This document shows, piece after piece, positions 26,421 through 36,500 of a stretch of 64,000 bases of DNA (position 1 is the first letter of the stretch; each line of letters starts with the position of its first letter). Position numbers and translations under genes: made by a program. Origin of the DNA: Struthio camelus (Eukaryota; Chordata; Aves; Struthioniformes; Struthionidae); the NCBI RefSeq assembly GCF_040807025.1, contig NC_090942.1, forward strand, positions 206,854,640 through 206,918,639. Direction: 5' to 3'. The notes under the pieces are model-generated. The model saw nothing but the letters and a program-made list of their open reading frames with translations. It searched no databases and had not been told where the DNA came from.

Positions 26421-27270
26421 TGCCCAGGCTCTTCACCTCCCCCGGGGCTCTGGGAGCTAGGACTGTTGGCACTCACTCCTGGGGCCCGTTCAGGGGGCTC
26501 TGCCAGGCACCCTTCTTGCTCAGGACACTTTTCTGGGCTGCCTCGCTGGAGTCACTGCCAGCCTTGGCTGTCACAGCCACCAATGCGCTTGCTTTCCTAG
26601 GCCCTGGTACCTGCTCCTGTGCCCCCTCCTGTGCTGCCGGGGGCACCCACCGACACTGCTCTGCCTTGAGGGCCACCACAGCCACGTGAGAGTGTGATGG
26701 CTGCATGGGCCAGGGCAGTGGTAAGAGGAGAGACAGAGTGCCCCCCCAGCTTCCCCCATGCCAGAGGCAGGGGCCAGACAAGGCCTGCCCATGGGGGCTC
26801 AGGATGGGCTTGGCAGAGTGTCTCTGGCAGAGCGCACAGTCGGGGCCGGCCACCTCCAGCAGCAGCCAAGCGGCATCGTCCACCAGCTCTGCTGCTCCTG
26901 CAAGCAGCAGCCGGACAGGCCGGACTGGGCCAGAGCGAAGGCCAGGCCACTTGTGGTTACTCCGCTGCCCACAAAATCCTTACAGCCGGCCCTGAAGCAC
27001 CAGCGCTGCCCCAGCCCACGCAGGCTCCTTCTTGGCAGCTCTGCAGGTGGGGCCTTGGGGCCACTGGTCCCCAACCCCTGCCAGAGGCAGTCCTGTGGGG
27101 CCTGTTGTGTTCACCTGGCCTGTGTCGACCAGTCCTGCTGCATGGCCTCACACGGGAGGGAGGCCGTATTCCAGCCACGGAGAACCGTGCTGTGTCTGCC
27201 TCTCAGTAAAGAGAATTGTATTCTAGTCTTGTGACAAGAGCTATAGCCTTCTTGAAGTTGCAAGTGAACC
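26421..27270 (+). pseudogene. PHF7-like pseudogene, 3' half only
   Basis: Similar over its whole length to 20433-21365 of the first copy, introns and 3' UTR included. The exon at 26601-26720 has one extra base (CCCCC where copy 1 reads CTGC) that shifts the frame, and TGA where copy 1 encodes the Trp of WECDDC. The next intron has lost about 118 bases, including the acceptor of the last exon. Sequence upstream of about 26421 is replaced by the LTR-like element. The last exon otherwise remains readable to PYSRP and a stop at 26993-26995. The AGTAAAGAGAA signal is kept near 27206. Confidence 0.85.
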
Positions 27271-27341
27271 ATAAAGAGGAGAGTGAAATTCGTTATGTTT
27301 TTCGTCTGTTTTTCTTATCATGGCCTGGAGGGCATCTCTAA

Positions 27342-28647
27342 CATATGGAGGACAAGAAGATGATCAGGAGGAGTCAGCATGGATTCCCCAAAGGGAAATC
27401 ATGCTTGACCAATCTGATAGCCTTCTCTGATGGAATGAGTGGCTGGGTAGATTAGAGGAGATCAGTGGATGTTAACCGTCTGGACTTCAGCAAGGCTTTG
27501 GACGCTCTCTCCCACCACATCCTCCTAGGTAAACTCAGGAAGTGTGGGTTGGATGAGTGGACAGTGAGGTGGATTGAGAACTGGCTGGATGGCCGAGCGC
27601 AGAGGGTTGTGGTGAATGGCGCAGAGTCAAGTTGGAGGCCTGTGGCTAGTGGTGTCCCCCAGGGGTCAGGCCTGGGTCCAGTCTTGTTCAATATATTCAT
27701 CGATGACCTGGAGGAAGGGACAGAGTGCACCCTCAGCAAGCTTGCCGATGATACAAAACTGGGAGGAGAGGCTGACACACCAGAAGGCTGTGCTGCCATT
27801 CAGAGGGACCTGGACAGGCTGGTGAGATGGGCAAAGAGGAACCTCCTGAAGTTCAACAAAGGCAAGTGCAGGGTCCTGCCCCTGGGGAGAAATAACCCCA
27901 TACAGGCACCAGGACAGGTTGTGGGTTGACCTGCTGGAAAGCAGCTCTGCCGAGAAGGACCTGGGAGTGCTGGTGGACAACAAGTTGCCCATGAGGCAGC
28001 AATGTGTCCTTGTGGCCAGGAAGGCCAATGGTATCCTGGGGTGCACCAGGAAGAGTGTTGCCAGCAGGTGGAGGGAGGTGATCCTGCCCTTCTACTCAGC
28101 CCTGGGGAGGCCTCACCTGGAGGACTGTGTCCAGTTCTGGGCTCCCCAGTACAAGAGAGACATGGCACTCCTGGAGAGAGTCCAGTGGAGGGCTACCAAG
28201 ATGATTAGAGAGCTGGAGCACCTCTCCTAGGAAGAAAGACTGCAAGAGCTGGGCCTGTTTAGCCTGGAGAAGAGAAGACTATGGGGGTCTGATTGATATC
28301 TGTTCAATGTGTACAAGCATCTGAAGGGAAGGTGTCAAGAGGATGGGGCCAGACTCTTCTCTGTGGTGCCCAGCGACAGGACAAGAGCCAACGGGCACAA
28401 ACTGAAACACAGGACGTTTTGTCTGAACATGAGGAAAAACTTCTTGACTGTGAGGGTGACAGAGCAGTGGAACAGGCTGCCCAGAGAGGTAGTGGAGTCT
28501 CCATTCTTGGAGATATTCAAAACCTACTTGGATGTGATTGTGGGCAAAGTGTGGTCTAGGTGACCCTGCTTGAGCAGGGGGGTTGGACTAGATGGTGTCC
28601 AGAGGTCCCTTCCAACCTCAACCATTCTGTGATTCTGTGATTCTATG
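27342..28647 (+). mobile_element. CR1 LINE, 5'-truncated, inverted relative to 22463-24060
   Basis: A plus-strand CR1 from the RT region ([22 protein letters not shown]) to the tail GATTCTGTGATTCTATG. The 154-codon frame at 27465-27929 differs from the minus-strand frame at 23165-23629 at only two residues. The last 380 or so bases are less like that copy and closer to the 492-1686 type. The 3' end abuts the 28648-30660 CR1 directly. Confidence 0.95.
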
Positions 28648-30660
28648 CCCTGCTGGCGGGCTTTCTTATTTGGCAGTAGGCCTACATTTTCATTCCTCTT
28701 TCTTTTACCGGTCATGTACTTATAGAAGCCTTTCTTGTTGTCCTTCATGTCCTTTGCCAGTTTCAATTCTAGATGGGCTTTAGCTCTCCTCACCTTATCC
28801 CTGCATCCTCACATGACAGTGTTTCTATATTCCTCCCAGGTCGCCTCTCTCTGCTTCCACCCCTTGTACACTTCCTTTTTTTGTTTGTGTTTATTCAGGA
28901 TCTCCTTGGTCACACACACAGCTCTCTTGCCACTTTTGTTTGATTTCCTGCTTGTTGGGATGGACCGGTTTGAGCTTGGAGGAGGTGATCCTTTAGTATC
29001 TACCAGCTCTCTTGGTCCCCTCTTACCTCCAGAGCCATATCCCATGGGATTCTTCCAAGCTGGTCCCTGAACAGCCCTAAATCTGCTCTCCTGAAGTCGA
29101 GGGGTGTGATCCTGCTGCTTGCCTTGCTCCCTCCTTGCAGAATCCTGTGGTCACTGCAGCCAAGGCTGCCTCTGACCTTCACCTCGCCCTCCTACCACTT
29201 CTTCCTTGTTTGTAGGTATGAGGTCCAGCAGAGCGTTTCCCCTCATCGTCTCCTCAATCACCTGTGTTAGGAATTTGTTTTCAATGTACCCCAGAAAACT
29301 CCTGGACTGCTTGTGCCCTTCCGTGTTGTTCCTCCAGCAGATAGTAGGGTGGTTGAAGTCCCCCGTGAAGACCAGGGCCTGCGAATGTGAGGCTTTTTCC
29401 AATTGTCTCAAGAAGGCCTCATCTACTTCTTTCCGATCAGGCGGTCTATAGCAGATACCCACCATGTCACCCATGTTGATCTGTCTGCTAATTCTGACCC
29501 ATAAGCTCTCAGCTGGCCTCTCACCTGTCTGCAGGCAGAGCTCCATACATTCCCGCTATTCTCTCACATAAAGGACCCCTCCCCCTCCTCGCCTTTCTGG
29601 CCTGTCCTTCCTAAAGAGCCTGTATCCATCCATTGCAGCACTCCAGGTGTGTGAGCTATCCCATCATGTCTCCAGAATCCTGAGGGAATCGTAGCCCTGT
29701 AACTGCACACAGACTTCTAATTCATCCTGTTTCTTTCCAGTGCTGCATGTATTAGCATACAGGTCCAGGGAGGCACCTGGCTTGCTGACTTCCTAGAAAG
29801 GGCGTGAGAGCTTCCCCCAGAATGTGGTCTCGCAAGCACTTGATTATTTACATGCATACGCTTGGGGTGATTCAGCCCTCTTTTGTTTACTAAGACGTCC
29901 ATTATACTTATATATGACCCCAGACCCTTACCAACCAGTGGTAGCCAACCTCGTCCACCACTTCCTCATTTAACTCTTCATTCTCTTCTTCCCCCACTGT
30001 TCCTCGTTTAAAGTGTTCCTTACCAGATTGGCCGCCTGTTGGCAAAGATAGTTTTATCTCACTTTGTCAGATGGATCCCACCTCTACCAAATAGTTGTCC
30101 ATCCTTGAAGAGGATGCTATGTTTGTAGAAAATGAAACCCTATTGTTGGTGCCAGCTGCACAATTAGTCTGTGCAGTCGTTCTCACTAGCAGGGGAATGC
30201 TACCTGGGTCCCTCTGCCCTTGACCATTGCCCCCAGAGCCATGTAGTCGCGTCTCATACTTTTCAGGTCTCCCATGGCAGTATCAGTGGTGCCCACACAG
30301 AAGAGCAGCAGAGGGTAATAGTTGTGGGCCAGGGAAGCCTCAGCAGCCTCTCCACAACATCCCTAATGTAAGCCCCCAGGTGCAAACCTCCCTAGATGGC
30401 AGGACAGGTCAGCATATGGTGGCCCTCCATCCCGCTGTAGCCTTCCGCTGCTAACACTCATCACTTCCTCCCAGTGCTCCTGTGTGGCTCTAGCTCAGCT
30501 GGCATAGATGCTCCATTTGAGAGTGCTCCCAGCCCATCCTCAGCCACAAGGACTGCAAACCTATTTGAAAGTTTCAAGGCCTCAGGTGAAGCAAGACCCC
30601 TCCTCTGCAGAGCTGCAGAGTCTCAGAGAAGATCTGGACCCAAACATCCCGGATGTGGTA
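28648..30660 (-). mobile_element. CR1 LINE, 5' half: ORF1 esterase-like region and endonuclease
   Basis: On the minus strand this reads, from high to low coordinates, an ORF1 SGNH-esterase-like segment (HNYYPLLLFCVGTTDTA, near 30320-30270), then the ORF2 apurinic-type endonuclease start (LRILET, SSHTWSAAMDGYRLFRKDR near 29690-29590), then FTGDFNHPTICWRNN (about 29380-29330) and LLDLIPTNKEE, then the linker AKAHLELKLAKDMKDNKKGF. Stops and frameshifts show it is dead. The RT half is missing here; the 22463-24060 copy, on the same strand, begins close to where this one stops. Confidence 0.9.
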
Positions 30661-31224
30661 GGGTTTGCTGGTAAGCTTTTAAAAATGTGTGTGTGTTGGG
30701 GGGGCGGGGCGGGGGCAGACCTGCGTTTTATTTTGTTTAATTATTTTGTATTCACATTTAAACTTATTATTCATTTAATTAGCTCTTGAACCAAGGAAAT
30801 GGGCAGCCAGTCAGAGGGCACTCAGAAATCAGGCGAGTATGGCAGTTTCAGAAAACAGCAACCAGCAAAACACCAGGCGGTATGAAAACAGGCGGAGTGT
30901 GACATGGTCAGAAATGGCAGCCTCTGCCTATGCAGTGGGCAGGGGCTTCCCGTTCCGCGGTACGTCTGGGTAGACTGGAAGGGGCGGCTGGTCCTGACAG
31001 CTCATTGTGGGTCAGCAGGAAAACATGCTGGTCATGACCCTGTCAAAAATGGCGACTCCCTCCCCTGCCATAAACGGCAGGTGAAACACCGCCGCGCCGG
31101 TGTGTTTGCTCTGAGGGACTGCCTGCTCTGGCGCCCCTCCGGTGCAGCCGGGGGCGGGGCTGGTGCTGGCAGCCAATCACAGGGCTGCCTGAGAGCACGC
31201 GGGGCGTGGTGGTGGCAGGAGCCA
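30661..31224. other. GC-rich unclassified sequence next to repeat copy B
   Basis: Contains a G-rich run near 30698-30717 and an AAAAATGGCGAC motif at 31045-31056, followed by a small palindrome CCTGCC-N6-GGCAGG. Its style (AAATGGC motifs, GGGGCGGGGC box near 31150) continues into copy B and may belong to the same element. Confidence 0.35.
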
Positions 31225-31415
31225 GGGAGGGGGACGAGACTAGACGACGATGACGTTTTACTGGTGGCAGCTCCATGCCATATAATGGTGGCTGAAGCAA
31301 AATGGCGGCCCTATGTTTGGAAGGGAAAGGACTCCTGTTCTGACGTGCTCCTGGGGTGTGGAAAGGGGCAGCTGTTGCTGCCGGCCAGCCCCAGCAGCCT
31401 AGGAGCACGTCAGGG
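31225..31415 (-). repeat. GC-rich interspersed repeat, copy B, with hairpin
   Basis: Inverted relative of 14930-15130. It contains a perfect 13-base inverted repeat, CTGACGTGCTCCT (31340-31352) and AGGAGCACGTCAG (31401-31413), around a 48-base loop. A YY1-like AAAATGGCGGCC lies at 31299-31310. The flanking sequence down to about 30800 may also belong to the element. Confidence 0.7.
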
Positions 31416-31599
31416 TGATGTCTGATAAAATGGTGTCCGCCGGGGCAGGAAGAGGTGGGGCACACCACTCATTTCCCAGAGAGACCTTGTGGTGACGTAT
31501 TCTCCCTTCTTTTCCTTTTGTGGGGGAAAAAAAGGTAGGGCTCTCTGCTTTCCTACCTAATTGCAGCAAGAAGATTCACAGATATTAAAACATCACTCA

Positions 31600-31935
31600 C
31601 AAGGAATGACTGAAAAAGCTAGGGTTACTCAGTCTAGAAAAGAGAGACTAAGGGGAGACATGACAGCCTTCAAATATGTGAAAACCTGCAGGGAATAATC
31701 TGTTCTTTGTGTATGGTGCCAACAAGAAACAAAAGAATAAACTTAAATTGCAGCCATGAATGTTTGGACTAGCTGTGGGGGAACATGCTGGTAAGAACAT
31801 GAAGAAATGGAATAGATCACCTGAGGAAGCTGTAAAGTCTTCATCAGTCAGCCATTTAAAAAATATATTTGGCAAACATGTTGAGAGTGACATAGATGTG
31901 GTCTTCCAGTGATATTTTCTATGATTCTACAAATA
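31600..31935 (+). mobile_element. Old CR1 LINE 3' fragment
   Basis: Diverged CR1 3' signature: AAAGAGAGACTAAGGGGAGACATGACAG-like, then a CAAATATGTGAAA segment, TGGAATAGATCACCTGAGG and a degraded TTTTCTATGATTCT end. Confidence 0.8.
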
Positions 31936-33054
31936 GGAGAAACAAGAGTATTCACTTCTTTTCCCACTTATCTTTCCTATTTCTCCACATCTCTGTGCTT
32001 TCCGTTTACTAGCTGACTACCCTTTAAGTTTTGGATCTTAGGAAAAGACATGTAAACTGCACAGTACAAACATGAGATACTGCCTTTCTTTTTTGACCTG
32101 CTTTTATTTACTAGACCCACCAATTCCAGCACATTAGTTCAGCGCATCGCTGTGGATGGGGAGTTCATTTCCATTCATCATCTGTTCAGAGGAAGCAACT
32201 CAGCCATCCTGCTCAGGACTCATGCTGTTTTGCACTGTGAACCATTCTGCTGCTCAGTTGCATTTGTGCAGCATAGGCAGTCTGGCCAGGGTGTTAGTTC
32301 AGCCTCACAATCCTTTGCAATGGGAAGTCGCCCTCCCAGAAAACTTCTAGCATCAGAAAACATCTAAGAGCTAGTTTACACTTCAGAATTTCTCCATCAA
32401 AATTATTTTCTTGTACATGAATGCATCTCAAGAACTTTTAGCTTCTAAAATCTGTCTCTGCAATGTCACAAGCAGTCACATATCCAAGGACAGGCAGAAA
32501 GAAGCCAGCAATTCACTGGCAATTAATCATAGACTTATATAAAAGAAAGTATTGGAGAAAAAAATTTATGAGGAAGTAAACAGATTTTATCTGTCCGTGG
32601 TGTTTTCATATCTAGGAAAGTTAAAATGATTATTTACTCTTTCATAGAAAGATCTTACAGAATTTTATTGGGACAAATAATCAAACAAAGAGAAAGGATA
32701 ATTTTTTAATAAAACATAAAAGACCCTTGCAATATATTTTCCTTTTTATACGATATTTTAGAATAAGAGAAGTTTGAGTTTTAGCACAACTATAAACAGT
32801 TACAACTGGGAAGAGGCCAGTAATCATTATTAAAGTGTTGATAAGGAGTTAAATACAGCCTAGGTTTGCCTCTATCTTTATTCTCAATTCTTATTATTCC
32901 TTGCTTTACTTTTTCATGTCCTTGGAGTGGCATGATTAACTTATCATTCAAGCTTTCTCTCTATCTTTATTGTTTTCAGGCTCTTTGTCATGCAATTGCA
33001 TCTATGGCATTGGTCATGCACTTAACATCGCACATGTTAAAGAACTTTGTTAAA
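31936..33054. other. Spacer, nothing recognised
   Basis: AT-rich apart from a moderately GC-rich patch at about 32130-32350. No conserved frame, RNA or repeat was assigned. Confidence 0.35.
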
Positions 33055-33567
33055 GTGGCACCATTCAGGGAGCAGCGGGGGCCACTTGCTCCCCAGGGGA
33101 CAGGGAGCAGAAAGCTTAGGGTGACCCAGTGCAGGCAGTATCCTCACCCAATCGGGTTCTGTCCCACAGGGGCGGAGCAGGGCAGACAGAGCAGGGTGGG
33201 CAGAGCCAGGGGCTGGTAACACAGTCCATTGACAGCCCCCAATGCAGCAAATAGTCAACCAGCTCCAGGGTCCATCCAGGGAGTCCAGTCAGGAGCAAAA
33301 GGAGACAAGGCTGGAGATAAGGCTGGAACATAGGCCCAAGGGGTTCATCCAGGAGACAAGCTACTTACAGCATAGGTCCCCAAGGTCCATCCAGGAGGCA
33401 GGGCCAGAGACAGACTGGAGTCCAGCACTCCTATGACATAGCTCAGGCAGGGACTGACAGCCTAGGCTGAGCCGAGCCTATGGATAGGGGTGTGGGGCGA
33501 AGCCCTAGGTGAGGCTGGTCAGGGCTGTTAGGGTCTATTCATGCCTTCAGGCCCTGACAGCACCTTT
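33055..33567 (-). mobile_element. GC-rich insert, possibly a solo LTR
   Basis: A sharply bounded GC-rich block of about 500 bases inside AT-rich DNA. On the minus strand it starts near TGTCAGGGCCTGAAGG and ends near CTGAATGGTG. It holds internal near-repeats of GGTCCATCCAGG(A/G)G at about 33268, 33338 (degraded) and 33386, and no coding frame. GGCACC and CAGCACC lie at the two borders. LTR is the best guess from size, composition and ends; a different repeat class is possible. Confidence 0.4.
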
Positions 33568-36500
33568 GAAAGACAGCATTCTCTAGCAATGATGAGAACA
33601 GGTTAAAATCATATTGGACAGACATGTTAGAATGCTAGTTGTATCCTTGCTGGAGACAAAATATTCCATCTTTTCCTACTGGAAAATGACAAACAGTCAG
33701 ATGATGAGTTATCAATAACAAAATGCACTGTAAAATTTTGCTTGCTATGTTGAAATAGCATGTGATACTGCAGGTCATGATCTGGCATCCTACTTTTTGC
33801 TCATCTCTTCCATCACCTTTGTTAGTACACTGTCTAAATGTTGTGCTCTTTATGACAATATTCTTCCAGAGAGGCTAAAATTCACAGAAAAGCAGACCCT
33901 CTGATGCATGTCTACACCGTAGTGAAAGGTATGTCTGCAGCTCACAGAAGTATACCCAAGTTTTCTAACTCAAAACAAGTACAATGTGTAGAAATCATCT
34001 CACCTAACTTCAGATGCCAACATCTAGCTCAGAGAATCTAGGCTTGGTGCCATGAACTATGTCAGTGCAATCAGGTGCCAGTACTAATGCGGCCATAGCA
34101 CCGTGAAAACCAACTTAGGTAAGCTGGCTGTGTATTTACTTCAAAGTACCAAGGGAGTTTTGCAGCTTGTGTTGTGCTACTGCTCTTGATACCTCACCTA
34201 TCTAACTTGAAACTACACGAGCTGCTGTCACAGCTTTGGCTGCACCACAGACTTACCTTCAGAGTGCTCTAACAGCAGTTGGCAGTGTGGCTTAATGGGC
34301 ACAGTGCTGTGACAAGAAAAAAGACCAGAGCTGCTTGCTTTATGTGTAGTTATGCTCATGGATCTGTTACTTAGGAGTAGCCCATCGGCTTGTGAAAAGG
34401 TACATTATCCAGGAACCAGATCATCTAGAAATCAGAGCAAGAGCCAGCAGGCCTTTGAAGAGTCCAAAGTGGTAAGGAGGCAAAGAGCGATGAGGTAAAT
34501 AACTATAATTTTAAAAGCTAGCAGAGTGAGAACAACAGCAACTATGGCATCCTACAAACCTAGATTTCACTGAAAGTCTAAATCCCTGCATCGCTAAAGC
34601 ACTGTTGAAGTTTGCATCAGTAAAGCACTGTTGAAGTTTCTAAAGGATAAGAAAAAAAAATGAGTGAGATTCTTCCATATGTTAGCGCTTTTATTTTTCA
34701 TCAGTGGTTCAGAATGTTTGTAATTGATATCATGATTACAAAAAGATTTTCATCAAGGCTAAAAAAAAGTTATTTTAAAATAAATGGCAATTTTTTTCCC
34801 ACTTAGTCAACTAATTTGAAGAAGAATGTTCTAGGCAATAAAAGGAGGAGGGTGTGGAAGAACACAATCGATATTGACCTGGAGCAAGTTATAGTACCTC
34901 ATCGCTTCCTTTCATTCTTTTTTTGTATTGAGAAGTAATTTATACCAAAAAATTTTCGAACCATTAGTTATACCACCAGTGCTTTTGGCTCTGTGTTAGA
35001 GGATGATCTGGCAGTGGCTCTGTGATGTAGCCGTTTGTCACTCACACAGCATGAAATTGGAATCGGGGAATTGAGAGCTGGGTCCTGTGCCTGTAGCAGC
35101 TCTCACTCCAGGACTCGTCATTTTTCTTTCCTAGACTCTTAAAGGAAAATGTCCCGATTCTAGGTCACAATCACTATGCCAATTAATGCATCAGTTCTCA
35201 GGTATCGTAAAACATTCAAAAAAATAGATCTGCTGATACAAGACTAGAAGTCCTTTTCATGTACTAGCCATAAACCTTTTAAACTTGCCCTGCTTTAGAG
35301 GACACTTCCATCCCCTCCTTTTACAGTTTATTAAGAACATCACTGTTATTTTCACTTACAATTTTACTGTTTTTAATTTCCCTGCTTCACACTATCAGTA
35401 GTTTTATTCCCCATATTAGTAGACTGTGGAATACCCTGCCTTGTTACTTCCGTATTTTCTAATTGTAACACTCCATCATTAGTCAGCTGGTTCATAATGT
35501 GGAAGGCAAAGTTGCCATTTCATTTCAGGCTATATAATAGAGTGCTTCTGGTTCAGTAATTACATTGTGCCAGACCAGTGATCAATCCTGAGATAGTTCA
35601 CTCTTGATGGATGGCCTCATCAAGGAGTGTATGAGTTAAAGGAAGAAGCAAATTTTTAATTTGGCTCCTCTGTCAATTTAGCTACTTGAACACTGCTTTT
35701 CAGGTTGATATTTATCTCACTGAGATAGGAAGAGATTATATAAATGAGAATTTAAAAAAACAGAAAATCTGAAGTTTGAAAAGCATTTTCTAAAGTTCTG
35801 GCTTACAAAACAGGAAAGGTATAAATTAAATATTGTTCCATGGAAACCTATTGTTTATTGCTCTGTTAATAGAGTGCAAATCTTTTAAGTCACCTATTTA
35901 ATGTATGAAGGAAAACCATTACCTGTTTCTCATAGCTGTTCCAAGGCTCATGTGAAATGAACTGATGATCTTTCTTACTACTACTGTTCAGTACTAGGCC
36001 AGTGAAAAAAATTATTGCTTTTTGTTTTTTGTAGTGTTACACCCAAGAGTTTAAACTTTTCAGACTTAGTTCCTATCTGCCATCATTTTAGGATCTCGTC
36101 TTTCCAAAAAAGACTACCAGTAGAATCCCATTGCTCAGAAATGATAGAGCGAAAAATACCTCAGAAACATTATGCTCAGGTACCCTGAAAGAGGTTCATT
36201 CATCTGACCACATGTAAATGGCAAAGCAAGGTGAGGTGGCAGTTATCTGCAAAATGAATTGATATTGTCAAGGTCATCTTATATTCAATATGCTGAGAAA
36301 GGCTGGGGATTCAGAGTTCAATCATGGGACTGGGTAGAAGGAGAAGGGGGAAGGGGGACATCTCTCTTCAAGGGAGGGAGATTAACAGGAGGACGAGATT
36401 AATAAGGCAGGTAGTAAACACTCTGCTATGACAATAGGCATAATAAAAAGCTGAAAGCGGTAACTGCAATGCCTAAAAAAGTAGAGCGTGATGGAAATAT

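Noticed and set aside
29151-29546. 131-residue minus-strand protein with GDFNHP
   Set aside because: Not a host gene: it is the CR1 ORF2 endonuclease, listed under the 28648-30660 element.
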